Notes: generated from the sequence alone by a model not told the origin. DNA of 64,000 nucleotides from an uncultured Bacteroidales bacterium (GCA_902802815.1 CADCNQ010000003.1:124001-188000), one strand, 5' to 3'; shown: positions 48,287-56,053, numbered from the stretch's first letter. Made by a program: numbers and translations.

Positions 48287-48408
48287 TGTTTACAGATTGG
48301 AGATTTCTCATATTCAACATATCGCTTCAAGACATCGCAGTAGCGGCCGTTCACCCCGTTGTGGGCCCGGTCGCATACCGCGCATGTGGTGTTGGTCTGG
48401 CTCTTCAT
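48283..48408 (-). CDS. 41-residue zinc-ribbon-like protein
   Basis: ATG at 48408 opens MKSQTNTTCAVCDRAHNGVN and then RYCDVLKRYVEYEKSPICKQ. The cysteines at 9, 12, 24 and 39 can hold zinc. ATGA overlaps join it to both neighbours, strong evidence for a translated gene in this operon. Confidence 0.7.
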   Translation of the reverse strand: MKSQTNTTCAVCDRAHNGVNGRYCDVLKRYVEYEKSPICKQ

Positions 48409-48998
48409 AGGCCCAACTCTTTACGCCGCGAGGTCAGGGCATTGGTAAACTCGGGAAGAGTCTGCAGGGTGGGGTAGTCGTTCCATATCCTCATCAACTC
48501 TTTCTTGTCTTGGGCCTGCTCGATGGCGGGTTTGGCGTAGGCGGTGAAGAGCTCTGCCGGCGAAACGCCGTCACTATTTTGTGATGGCGCCGGTTGGGCG
48601 GTGTACTGAGGGCTGTTGTTTAGACTGTCAGCATCCTTTGTGTCATCAATGGCGAAAAGCCCGTTCAGGGCGTACTTTCGGGCATAGGAAGAGGCGGCGC
48701 CAGTCACCTGTGAGCTGTCCATACCTTTCTTCTGGTCTTCTTCACGGGCAAATGCGGTAGTAATCACCTGTTCGCCGCTTTCGTTGGTGAGGGTGGCCGT
48801 TGCCTTGATGTAAATTCTGTCACCCACCATTGATACGTCATCGGAGATTGTCAGTGTGCATCTGAACTCGTTGAGAAGGGGTTTCACAGCACCGAGAATG
48901 TCTTCACAACTGCGATACTTGTACTTGCCGAAACTGTTGTACTGGCCCTTGGGGGCGTTCAGCGTGTGTTGGATTGAAATTAACTCTTTCATGTTCAT
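48405..48998 (-). CDS. ERF-family single-strand annealing protein
   Basis: 197 residues. The N-terminal ERF domain contains NSFGKYKYRSCEDILGAVKP, TATLTNESGEQVITTAFARE and the motif GMDSSQVTGAASSYARKYAL (the conserved GTAxSYAxRYAL-like box). A variable linker and a C-terminal helical patch follow. It promotes strand annealing in phage recombination. Confidence 0.92.
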   Translation of the reverse strand: MNMKELISIQHTLNAPKGQYNSFGKYKYRSCEDILGAVKPLLNEFRCTLTISDDVSMVGDRIYIKATATLTNESGEQVITTAFAREEDQKKGMDSSQVTGAASSYARKYALNGLFAIDDTKDADSLNNSPQYTAQPAPSQNSDGVSPAELFTAYAKPAIEQAQDKKELMRIWNDYPTLQTLPEFTNALTSRRKELGL

Positions 48999-49303
48999 TT
49001 GTCTTGATTGTTACACATTTCTTTGAGTCGGATGGAACTTATCAGATTCTTGATCTCTGCAAGGGAGTACCATACGGCGGCGTTCTGCTGTTCGCTGGTC
49101 TTCACCACCTTAAGAAGCCCTGCATCTACCCACTTGCGGAGCATGGAAGGCCGAAAGCCCATCTTGGAGATATACCGCCGGGCCTCTGACTGCTTAATGC
49201 GGTCCGTCTCGGGGTCTGTCTGCCGGATGTATGCCTGTACGCCAGCGTTGACGGCCATTGTCGTAAACTGCAACAGCTGGTCAAGCGATATTTCCATGTA
49301 CAT
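48995..49303 (-). CDS. HTH (MerR/excisionase-like) protein
   Basis: 102 residues. IKQSEARRYISKMGFRPSML followed by RKWVDAGLLK is a winged-helix HTH like those of excisionases. Downstream sequence is helical. It could be the phage excisionase or a replication accessory regulator. It overlaps the ERF gene by 4 nt. Confidence 0.65.
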   Translation of the reverse strand: MYMEISLDQLLQFTTMAVNAGVQAYIRQTDPETDRIKQSEARRYISKMGFRPSMLRKWVDAGLLKVVKTSEQQNAAVWYSLAEIKNLISSIRLKEMCNNQDK

Positions 49304-49305
49304 TG

Positions 49306-49338
49306 TTAAGTTCGTATTAAGTTCGTATTAAGTTCGGT
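49306..49338. repeat. Three tandem 11-bp repeats TTAAGTTCGTA
   Basis: Copies at 49306-49316, 49317-49327 and 49328-49338 (last two bases differ) lie between two early genes. Eleven bp is about one helical turn, so three proteins could bind on one DNA face. Confidence 0.7.
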
Positions 49339-49577
49339 TAACCGTAACAGGTGACAACCATTGTCCCGTAGTCCGGGTAGGTCTTCATGCCGTATTTGGA
49401 GTAACCCGCCTCGACATTCATTTCGCCTACCTTCGTGCGGAAGGAATTGACGTTCACGTCTGCCAGCGACCACTCGCGCTTGTCACCCGGCGAGATACTT
49501 CGGAGCTGGTCTTTGATGGTGCCCTTGGCGTTGTGGCGTTTCAGAGGGCGTCTTTCCATTGCTTTCTTCTTATTCAT
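49338..49577 (-). CDS. Small basic protein, unknown
   Basis: 79 residues with a Lys/Arg-rich N-terminus (MERRPLKRHNAKGTIKDQLR), then SLADVNVNSFRTKVGEMNVE, a layout seen in small phage DNA-binding or regulatory proteins. Unknown function. Confidence 0.6.
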   Translation of the reverse strand: MNKKKAMERRPLKRHNAKGTIKDQLRSISPGDKREWSLADVNVNSFRTKVGEMNVEAGYSKYGMKTYPDYGTMVVTCYG

Positions 49578-49599
49578 AGGCTGTATGTTTTAATTCTTG

Positions 49600-49672
49600 G
49601 AACGCAGATGGGACTCGAACCCACGACCTCACCATTAAGCATGATGCGCTCTGTCCGCTGAGCTACTGCGTT
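49600..49672 (-). tRNA. Phage tRNA, anticodon position reads CTT (Lys), with G at position 33
   Basis: The cloverleaf is complete on the minus strand. Acceptor AACGCAG/CTGCGTT; D arm GCTC..GAGC; anticodon stem CATCA/TGGTG with loop TGCTTAA; variable AGGTC; T arm GTGGG-TTCGAGT-CCCAT. The anticodon would be CTT. Position 33, almost always U, is G, which is unusual. The stem resembles that of tRNA-Met. It sits in the early operon. Confidence 0.8.
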
Positions 49673-49763
49673 CGCCGTTTTACTACTGCAAGCTGTCTTA
49701 ACGATTTTGCCTTGCGGCATCCCTTCCTCTCGCAGTAAAGGTTATATACTTGTGGGGATTATT

Positions 49764-49967
49764 TCACCCCACGTTCACGATCTCTGTTTCTTTCGGCTGT
49801 AATCCGTCCTTTTCAGGTGTCATCGCGCCACTTGCGCTCGCCCTACTTTTCGGATTCTGTCTCTTATGTAAGTATGTCAAAGAACGTCTGCAGGTTTTAG
49901 GGCTCTGCGTGCCCGTGTGGCGTAACTCTATTCGATAGCAGGGCCGTGTGACATGGCAGGAACACAC
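49764..49967 (-). CDS. Possible 67-residue protein (doubtful)
   Basis: The only reading frame of the operon strand in the gap 49673-49986: MCSCHVTRPCYRIELRHTGT ... GAMTPEKDGLQPKETEIVNV. No domain is recognised. Features of the same gap: a TGGGG..CCCCA hairpin at 49753-49771, and long-range GCGTAAC/GTTACGC arms (49920-49926 and 49973-49979) around a GTGTG/CACAC stem. Structured RNA rather than protein is an alternative. Confidence 0.25.
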   Translation of the reverse strand: MCSCHVTRPCYRIELRHTGTQSPKTCRRSLTYLHKRQNPKSRASASGAMTPEKDGLQPKETEIVNVG

Positions 49968-49986
49968 ACCCGGTTACGCCCCTATA

Positions 49987-50127
49987 TCAGTCGGCTTTCC
50001 ATGATACGAAAGCCATTACGCCCGTCATGGTGGCGGTGAGGTAGTGAAACTCAGCCTTGCAGAACAGGGCAAAGTACAATGCCATGACTGCCAACGAGCC
50101 GAAAACGAATGTAAATACGTATCTCAT
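49987..50127 (-). CDS. 46-residue membrane protein
   Basis: ATG at 50127 starts one base after the upstream stop. The sequence MRYVFTFVFGSLAVMALYFA LFCKAEF ... TGVMAFVSWKAD has two short hydrophobic helices. Tight coupling supports expression. Function unknown; phage early membrane peptides often interfere with host processes. Confidence 0.6.
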   Translation of the reverse strand: MRYVFTFVFGSLAVMALYFALFCKAEFHYLTATMTGVMAFVSWKAD

Positions 50128-50128
50128 A

Positions 50129-50437
50129 TTAGAAGTACATTTGATGGTCTAACTTAGTCTTGAACTCTTTCTCTAAGGCGCACTCGTGGCCGTAGTTGTC
50201 GTAGGTGACAATATCCAGGCTGCCGTGGCGGCTGTCCTCAACCCATGCGCCGGTACCGGTGAAGTAATCGCGGTCGCGGTGGCCCTCTACCTCAATCTGG
50301 CCGGTTACGACGAAATAGAAGTCGTCGCTGATGTCCACGATGGTTTCCAGTACATCGTCCTCGTAGGTGTTGCAGATCAACTCAATCTGCTCGATAAGCT
50401 GCTGCTTCTGTTCTTGTGTGAGTTTAGCGGTCTTCAT
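50129..50437 (-). CDS. Hypothetical early protein
   Basis: 102 residues from MKTAKLTQEQKQQLIEQIEL; a longer in-frame start at 50512 would overlap the upstream gene. EDDVLETIVDISDDFYFVVT and the acidic composition are reminiscent of small phage proteins common in Bacteroides. Not recognised. Confidence 0.6.
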   Translation of the reverse strand: MKTAKLTQEQKQQLIEQIELICNTYEDDVLETIVDISDDFYFVVTGQIEVEGHRDRDYFTGTGAWVEDSRHGSLDIVTYDNYGHECALEKEFKTKLDHQMYF

Positions 50438-50466
50438 AGTCGTACATTTTTCTTGATTACACATAC

Positions 50467-50808
50467 TTAAAACACAATCCTTACCACGTTGGCTTTCTTG
50501 AAGCAACGCCATTCGCCCTTCTCGGTGTCGAAATAGGTCTGCACGGTGTCGTTCTTCTTTCTGCCGCAGTCCTGATGCTCGGGCAGTAATTCAGCCTTGA
50601 GCGTGCCGTAAGCTTCACGGATGCTGCCGTCCACCTTCTGAAAGTAGAACTTGACGATACCGCCGTACATCTTCACTTTCAGCTTGGCGTTGATCCATGC
50701 CGTTCTCATCGCAGCGCTCATGCTCATGCCGTTTCTCTTTACCATCTGCCAAGCCAGTGACATCAATTCGCTTTTGTTAATGTTGGTTAAAGTTTTCATA
50801 GCTCTCAA
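50467..50808 (-). CDS. DUF2693-like SH3-fold protein, first early gene
   Basis: 113 residues. The C-terminal part (GGIVKFYFQKVDGSIREAYG, QTYFDTEKGEWRCFKKANVV) is the small SH3-barrel found in many Bacteroidetes phages and mobile elements (DUF2693/WYL_2). The N-terminal helix MSLAWQMVKRNGMSMSAAMR completes the pattern. It is the first gene of the early operon behind the CI-controlled promoter. An ATG three codons in is also possible. Confidence 0.7.
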   Translation of the reverse strand: MRAMKTLTNINKSELMSLAWQMVKRNGMSMSAAMRTAWINAKLKVKMYGGIVKFYFQKVDGSIREAYGTLKAELLPEHQDCGRKKNDTVQTYFDTEKGEWRCFKKANVVRIVF

Positions 50809-50996
50809 ATTTTTCTTGATTATACCTTATTATATATTAGATATTATTTGTATATTTGCAACTGCAAAACTTTCTTTTGACGCTGCAAAGGTACAAAAAA
50901 AGTTATAATAATTATAATAAATTAGAAGAAAAATTATAAGAATGTGTTGTAAAACATAAAATAGAGGTATAAAATTAGAAGTAGAGTTATAATTTT
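50809..50996. promoter_or_regulatory. Divergent control region (CI operators and early promoter)
   Basis: This AT-rich spacer separates the early operon from the repressor gene. The early -7 box TACCTTTG lies on the minus strand (plus 50886-50893). A perfect palindrome TTATAAT-a-ATTATAA is at 50903-50917. Half sites TTATAA recur at about 50933 and 50990. On the plus strand TATATTTG near 50850 could serve the repressor. No gene is present. Confidence 0.65.
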
Positions 50997-51698
50997 ATGA
51001 AAAAAGAGCGTTTAAGAGAGGCTATTGAGTACTTGCGGACAAAAGGCAAAGTGCATACTCAAAAAGAGGTCGCAGCTATAATGGGTGCGACTGCACCTCA
51101 CGTGTCCGGCGCGCTCGCTGGCGACGAACGCCTTCTCACCGACAAGTTTCTCAAACGCTTCAATGCCGCTTTCGATGGCGTCTTTAATATAAAGTGGCTT
51201 CTCACCGGCGAGGGAAGTATGTTAGCTGCTGCCCCGGAGTTGGTCGCCAGTCAGCCCGAAGCGGGCGGGCAGTCAGCCCGAAGCGGACAGGGTGTCGGCC
51301 TGCCGCTGGTGCCCATCAATGCGGTGGCCGGTCTGCCGACAGACTCGTTGGCCGGCATTCGGCTGGAAGACTGTGAGCGTTATGTCGTGCCGGAGTTCTC
51401 GCGACTGGGCGCGCAGTATCTCGTGCGGGTGGCCGGAGCAAGTATGCAGCCGCGTTACTATAACGGTGATCTGCTGGCCATACGGCGCCTCACGACGGCC
51501 TCTTTCATTGAGTGGGGCAAGGTCTATGTGCTCGACACGGAGCAGGGGATGTTGGTGAAGAAGCTGATGCCCTGCGCGGAAGATGACGCCTGTGTGCTCT
51601 GCGTGAGTGAAAACGCGACGGAGTTCCCGCCGTTCCGCATCCCGAAGACGGAGATTCGCAGCCTCTCCATCGTGCTCGGCCATGTCAGCGTAGAGTGA
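50997..51698 (+). CDS. Phage repressor, LexA/CI type with S24 protease domain
   Basis: This 233-residue protein has an N-terminal HTH at about residues 20-45 (TQKEVAAIMGATAPHVSGAL), a linker, a possible Ala-Gly cleavage site in NAVAG, and the S24 protease motif GASMQPRYYNGD (catalytic Ser). A Lys in GMLVKKLMP follows. It should maintain lysogeny by binding the divergent control region and self-cleave upon RecA activation. Divergent orientation to the early operon supports this. Confidence 0.9.
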   Translation: MKKERLREAIEYLRTKGKVHTQKEVAAIMGATAPHVSGALAGDERLLTDKFLKRFNAAFDGVFNIKWLLTGEGSMLAAAPELVASQPEAGGQSARSGQGVGLPLVPINAVAGLPTDSLAGIRLEDCERYVVPEFSRLGAQYLVRVAGASMQPRYYNGDLLAIRRLTTASFIEWGKVYVLDTEQGMLVKKLMPCAEDDACVLCVSENATEFPPFRIPKTEIRSLSIVLGHVSVE

Positions 51699-51729
51699 AC
51701 AGTTTGAGAACAGTCTGAGAACAGTCTGA
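51697..51729. repeat. Three tandem 11-bp repeats GAACAGTYTGA
   Basis: Copies at 51697-51707, 51708-51718 and 51719-51729 span the end of the repressor gene and the spacer before the HicB-like gene. The unit is 11 bp, as in the array at 49306-49338, though its sequence differs. Confidence 0.7.
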
Positions 51730-51734
51730 GAAGT

Positions 51735-51956
51735 ATGAGAAGAGTGACCGCGATCATTGAAACCTCCAGCGAGAACTATTCGGCTTACATTGTGGGCGTG
51801 GATGGTGTTACGGCTACGGGTGCAACTCTTGACGAAGTGAAGCAGAACCTTGTTGAAGCTGTTGAGGAGTTGATGGAGTCTTGCAAGGAAACAGGAAGCC
51901 CGGTACCCGAAGAACTTTCCGGGGAGTATGAACTAAATTTCTCGCACTGCAATTAA
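51735..51956 (+). CDS. HicB-like protein without HicA
   Basis: 73 residues: AIIETSSENYSAYIVGVDGV, GATLDEVKQNLVEAVEELME, the HicB N-terminal fold (partial RNase H-like). No HicA toxin gene adjoins it, and no DNA-binding C-terminus is present. It is the last gene before the attachment site. An orphan antitoxin or a regulatory remnant is possible. Confidence 0.65.
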   Translation: MRRVTAIIETSSENYSAYIVGVDGVTATGATLDEVKQNLVEAVEELMESCKETGSPVPEELSGEYELNFSHCN

Positions 51957-51978
51957 GCTGAAATCTTTCCGTTTTTTG

Positions 51979-52002
51979 GGAATTTTTCTCAAAAATTTCC
52001 GG
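51979..52002. terminator. Hairpin downstream of the HicB-like gene
   Basis: GGGAATTTTT-ctc-AAAAATTTCC forms a strong AT-rich stem, without a long T-run behind it. It may terminate the repressor transcript before the attachment site. Confidence 0.4.
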
Positions 52003-52066
52003 AAATCAAGAAAAAATTAAACATGAAAATCTAAGAAAACAAAAGCCCTCCGGACGTTTTCACGCT

Positions 52067-52113
52067 TTAGATTGTGGTTCTGAATGTCGTGGGTTCGAGT
52101 CCCACTAGACACC
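52067..52113 (+). other. Right prophage attachment site: displaced 3' half of tRNA-His
   Basis: The segment reads as the 3' half of tRNA-His: anticodon stem TTAGA-TTGTGGT-TCTGA with GTG anticodon; variable ATGTC; T arm GTGGG-TTCGAGT-CCCAC; acceptor strand TAGACAC and discriminator C (specific to tRNA-His). The 5' half (expected acceptor GTGTCTA) is absent. Phages that integrate at tRNA 3' ends restore the gene on one side and leave such a fragment on the other, so this marks attR; attL should lie left of the window. Confidence 0.85.
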
Positions 52114-52118
52114 CTGAG

Positions 52119-52157
52119 AAAAAGCCCTTGCATCTCGCAAGGGCTTTTCTTTTTTTC
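52119..52157. terminator. Strong terminator after the tRNA-His fragment
   Basis: AAAGCCCTTGC-atctc-GCAAGGGCTTTT is an 11-bp stem with a T-run following on the plus strand and an A-run on the other side. It presumably was the host tRNA-His terminator. It also ends the convergent Spy-like gene transcript. Confidence 0.9.
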
Positions 52158-52187
52158 TTAATCAGAATGTGTGTTTTATGGGTATGT

Positions 52188-52616
52188 TTATTCAGCAAAT
52201 CCTCCCTGAGGACTTTCCTGTATACGGGGTATTCTGGGACGTCTTGCACGCTGGCGTCGTTCCTGCTGCATCTTCTCGTATGCGGCATACTGCTTTTCGT
52301 CAAGAATGAGTTTCAGGGCATCGGTGACAACATTCTCTCGCTGCATCATCTTTTCTCTGTTCATTCTGGGCCGTTCTCCTTCTTTGGCTGTTGCCATAAC
52401 AGAGTCCCGCTCAGCCTTACTCTCTTGTGCACGCCAAAGATAGATGGCGTAAATCTGTTCGTATTGCTGGTCGGTGATGTTTTCAATCTTTTCGCGCAGT
52501 TCCATTGCCTGTTTCGTTGCAACTTCTTCAGGAGAAAATTCTTTGCTGGGACGATTTTGGGAATAAAGGGAGAGACTCAAAGTGAGTGCTGCAAGTGCAA
52601 AAAATAGATGTTTCAT
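52188..52616 (-). CDS. Spy/CpxP-like periplasmic protein
   Basis: 142 residues with signal peptide MKHLFFALAALTLSLSLYS. The mature part is helical and basic, with KIENITDQQYEQIYAIYL and DALKLILDEKQYAAYEKM, i.e. LTxxQ-like repeats of the Spy/CpxP group (Bacteroidetes DUF4890-type). Probable periplasmic chaperone. It overlaps the symporter gene by 4 nt. Confidence 0.65.
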   Translation of the reverse strand: MKHLFFALAALTLSLSLYSQNRPSKEFSPEEVATKQAMELREKIENITDQQYEQIYAIYLWRAQESKAERDSVMATAKEGERPRMNREKMMQRENVVTDALKLILDEKQYAAYEKMQQERRQRARRPRIPRIQESPQGGFAE

Positions 52617-53989
52617 AGTTGTGTTTGTTTTAATGGATTCCGCTTATTAGACAAATTGGAATATGTAAGGTTTAAAATATATGCTGAAATAATACTTACA
52701 CCGAGACCGATTGCTCCGTAGAGAAAGAAACAGAGAGGTGTGAAGAGCCACACAAGAAATACGACGCTCTCTCCTACAATAAATCCGGCCATAGCCTCCC
52801 GCGCATTTATTCGTGGCATGAATACGGCCATGAAGAACAGGCTGCCAAGCCCAGAGGTGAGAAGTCCGAGACTGGTGTTGAAATAGTCGAGTAGGGAAGT
52901 GATGTGCCATGTACTCATCATAAGTGCCACAGTCAGGCCGAACAGTCCTCCGATGATGCTTGTGATGCGGGCGGAGAGGAGTAGTTTGCTGTCGGGTATG
53001 TCGGGTTGCAGACGCTTGACGAAATCTACGTTGAATGCCGTTGCCAGAGAGTTGATACACGAAGAAACGGTGCTCATTGTAGCTGCAGCCAAAGCGAGCA
53101 TTAAAAAAATGCTTATGCCGGCGGGGAGTTCGTGTACAATGAAATAAGGGAACACAGCATCGATTTCCAACGGCGGCAGATGGTGTGTGGAATAGAAAGT
53201 ATAGAGACCTGTGCCTATCGCATAGAACAGAATGGAGGAAATGATATACAGCCATGCATTTATCCATAAACTGTGACTGCTGGCTTTGATATCGCGAGTG
53301 GATATATACCGTTGTATTACGGTTTGGTCGCTGGTGTAGGAAATAAGATTGGAAGCGATTCCTCCGACAAGAATCACCCACCACGTAGCTTTCGTAGCTG
53401 TCATATCCCAATCCATGAGACGCAGTTTGTCCGCAGCCATCGACATGTCAATGAATCCAAAGAGGCCTCCTTGTGTATTTGCTATAAGGTATATAACAGA
53501 AAATGATGCTCCCACAAAGAATATACCGCCTTGGATAACATCCCCCCATACAACTGCTCGCAATCCGCCGACAGTACTGTATATAATGGTTATAACGGCC
53601 ACTGTGATAATGCTGAAGTGTAAGTCCCATCCTCCAACACGGCTCAATGCCAACGAGGGGAGGTATAGTACAAGAGCGATGCGCACCACCATATACAGAC
53701 AGAATAGCGCGGAAGCGGTCATGCGTACGATTGGTGAGAAGCGATGTTCCAGAAGTTCGTAGGCAGATGTGCAATTGCTTCGATGAAAATAAGGCAGGTA
53801 GCGATGCACGACGAATGGTATCACGAGCGGTATGGTGAGTAGCATCGGATAGTAGGTCCAGTCGCTCGCAAACGCTTTGGCGGGTATGGAAAGATACGTC
53901 ACCGAAGATATGATTGTGGCGTATATGCTGACGGCTGCAGCCCATGAGGGAATGCGCCCTGATGCCTTGAAGAAATCGTCAGTTTTCAT
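52613..53989 (-). CDS. SSS-family sodium:solute symporter
   Basis: 458 residues with about 12 membrane helices. FFKASGRIPSWAAAVSIYAT is the usual sequence following the first helix. Characteristic are IYSTVGGLRAVVWGDVIQGG and NLISYTSDQTVIQRY. The usual TM1 that precedes FFKASGR is missing. The -7 box 12 nt upstream implies that this is the real start and not a misread. The substrate cannot be told. Confidence 0.88.
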   Translation of the reverse strand: MKTDDFFKASGRIPSWAAAVSIYATIISSVTYLSIPAKAFASDWTYYPMLLTIPLVIPFVVHRYLPYFHRSNCTSAYELLEHRFSPIVRMTASALFCLYMVVRIALVLYLPSLALSRVGGWDLHFSIITVAVITIIYSTVGGLRAVVWGDVIQGGIFFVGASFSVIYLIANTQGGLFGFIDMSMAADKLRLMDWDMTATKATWWVILVGGIASNLISYTSDQTVIQRYISTRDIKASSHSLWINAWLYIISSILFYAIGTGLYTFYSTHHLPPLEIDAVFPYFIVHELPAGISIFLMLALAAATMSTVSSCINSLATAFNVDFVKRLQPDIPDSKLLLSARITSIIGGLFGLTVALMMSTWHITSLLDYFNTSLGLLTSGLGSLFFMAVFMPRINAREAMAGFIVGESVVFLVWLFTPLCFFLYGAIGLGVSIISAYILNLTYSNLSNKRNPLKQTQL

Positions 53990-54110
53990 CGTAAATATGC
54001 TGCAAAGATACGGTTTTTCTCGGAAAAGATGGTAACATGTTGAGGATAAAGAATATTATTTTGTCTGTGTTGCAGACAATATCGTGGAAATGTTGTATCT
54101 TTGCGCGAGC
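53990..54110. promoter_or_regulatory. Divergent host promoters
   Basis: Minus strand TATCTTTG (plus 54002-54009) serves the symporter gene. Plus strand TATCTTTG (54096-54103) lies 7 nt before the ABC-F start, giving an almost leaderless transcript. Both fit TAnnTTTG. Confidence 0.65.
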
Positions 54111-56027
54111 ATGATAAGTATCGACCATCTTACAATTGAATTCAGCGCTAGGGCCCTTTTCTCCGACGTGTCGTATGTAATCAACGATCGCGACCGTATC
54201 GCTCTTGTGGGAAAAAACGGGGCGGGGAAGAGCACCATGCTTAAGATGATTGCCGGTCAGGAGCATCCCACTTCCGGTAATATTGCCATACCGCGTGACA
54301 CTACGGTAGGATATCTGCCGCAGGTAATGGTGCTGCATGACGGACGTACCGTGATGGAGGAGGCTGAGACGGCTTTCGCTCATATACAGGATGTGCAGAG
54401 GAATGTGGAAAGCATGCAGGAGGAATTGGCCCGGCGTACCGATTACGACACGGAAGACTATATGTCGCTGTGTGAACGTTTCACGCACGAGAGTGAGCGT
54501 TTCCAGATGATGGGAGGTGAGAATTACAGAGGCGAATTGGAGAAGACGCTCAAGGGACTCGGTTTTGAGCAGCGCGATTTAAACAGGCTTACGAATGAGT
54601 TTTCCGGCGGATGGCGTATGCGAATAGAACTGGCAAAGATACTTCTTCAGCATCCCGATGTGCTTCTCCTCGACGAGCCCACAAACCACCTTGACATAGA
54701 GTCAATACAATGGTTTGAGAAGTTCCTTTCCACTTATGACGGTGCGGTGATGCTAGTGTCTCACGACAGAGCGTTTATCAACAATGTCACGACTCGTACG
54801 ATAGAAATCACCTGTGGTCAGATATATGACTACAAGGTGAAGTATGACGACTATCTGGTGCTGCGTGCAGAGCGTCGCGAGCAACAATTGAGAGCTTACG
54901 AGAATCAGCAGCGTGAGATAGAGGAAGCAAAGGTGTTTATCGAGCGTTTCCGCTATCAGGCCACCAAGGCGATACAGGTGCAGCAGAAAGTTCGTCAGCT
55001 GGAAAAGATTGTGCCCATCGAGGTGGACGAGGTGGATAATTCCGCTTTGCATTTGAAATTCACATGTTCTCAGCGCAGTGGCGACTATCCTATCATCTGT
55101 GATGAGGTCAGGAAAGACTACGATCGCACCATATTCTCCCATGTAAACCTCACGATAAAACGAGGTGAGAAGGTCGCCTTTGTGGGGCGTAACGGTGAGG
55201 GAAAATCCACTCTTGTGAAGTGCATTCTGGGTGAGATTCCCTTTGAGGGTACACTCAAGATTGGACATAATGTGGAGATAGGGTATTTTGCACAGAACCA
55301 GGCGCAGTTGCTCGACGGCGAACTTACTGTGTTTGAGACCATCGACCGTGTGGCTCGTGGCGACATCCGTCTTAAGATACGCGACATCCTCGGTGCTTTT
55401 ATGTTCGGCGGCGAGGCTTCCGACAAGAAGGTTAAAGTGCTTTCCGGAGGAGAGCGCACTCGTCTGGCAATGATAAAATTGCTTCTCGAACCGGTTAATT
55501 GCCTTATCCTCGACGAGCCCACAAACCATCTCGACCTCAAAAGTAAGGATGTTTTGAAGGAGGCTATCAGAAGTTTCAACGGAACCGTGATTGTTGTGAG
55601 CCACGACAGAGATTTTCTTGACGGACTTGTGGAGCGTGTGTATGAATTCGGAGGAGGCAGGGTGAGAGAGTATCTTGGCGGTATTTACGACTGGATAAGG
55701 ATGCATGAATCGGAACCCGCCGCAGCATCGCTTTCCCAGAGTCCTACAGAGACGAAAGGTGGAGCAGAACCGGACTCGGAACAGAAGTCTTCCAAGGCTC
55801 TTTCTTACGAGGAACAGAAGGCGCAGGCCCGTGAGCAGCGCAGGAAACAGAAGGCCATCAAAGAGGCCGAAGATGCCGTTGCGCAACTGGAGCAGGCGGT
55901 TAAGATACTTGAGGACCGGATGGCCACCCCCGAGGGCAGTGCAGACCCGTCTCTTTACGAAAAGCATGCAGCCCTGAAAGCACAGCTGGAAAAAGCCGAG
56001 GAGACTTGGCTCGAATTGAACGTATAA
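54111..56027 (+). CDS. ABC-F family ATPase (Uup-like)
   Basis: 638 residues from MISIDHLTIEF (nine more upstream residues would precede the -7 box and are rejected). There are two ABC domains: GKNGAGKST with LSGG-like EFSGGWRMRI and LLDEPTNHLD, then GRNGEGKST with LSGGERTRLA and LILDEPTNHLD. A C-terminal charged coiled coil (AQAREQRRKQKAIKEAEDAV) is typical of Uup. There is no membrane domain; such proteins act on the ribosome or at DNA intermediates. Not adjacent to resistance markers. Confidence 0.93.
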   Translation: MISIDHLTIEFSARALFSDVSYVINDRDRIALVGKNGAGKSTMLKMIAGQEHPTSGNIAIPRDTTVGYLPQVMVLHDGRTVMEEAETAFAHIQDVQRNVESMQEELARRTDYDTEDYMSLCERFTHESERFQMMGGENYRGELEKTLKGLGFEQRDLNRLTNEFSGGWRMRIELAKILLQHPDVLLLDEPTNHLDIESIQWFEKFLSTYDGAVMLVSHDRAFINNVTTRTIEITCGQIYDYKVKYDDYLVLRAERREQQLRAYENQQREIEEAKVFIERFRYQATKAIQVQQKVRQLEKIVPIEVDEVDNSALHLKFTCSQRSGDYPIICDEVRKDYDRTIFSHVNLTIKRGEKVAFVGRNGEGKSTLVKCILGEIPFEGTLKIGHNVEIGYFAQNQAQLLDGELTVFETIDRVARGDIRLKIRDILGAFMFGGEASDKKVKVLSGGERTRLAMIKLLLEPVNCLILDEPTNHLDLKSKDVLKEAIRSFNGTVIVVSHDRDFLDGLVERVYEFGGGRVREYLGGIYDWIRMHESEPAAASLSQSPTETKGGAEPDSEQKSSKALSYEEQKAQAREQRRKQKAIKEAEDAVAQLEQAVKILEDRMATPEGSADPSLYEKHAALKAQLEKAEETWLELNV

Positions 56028-56053
56028 CCGACAGAAGAAATTGATATAAGAAG

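Noticed and set aside
49750-49938. 62-codon plus-strand frame with a hydrophobic segment
   Set aside because: It opposes the operon direction, has no promoter or neighbours on that strand, and overlaps sequence with long-range dyads; too weak to report as a gene.
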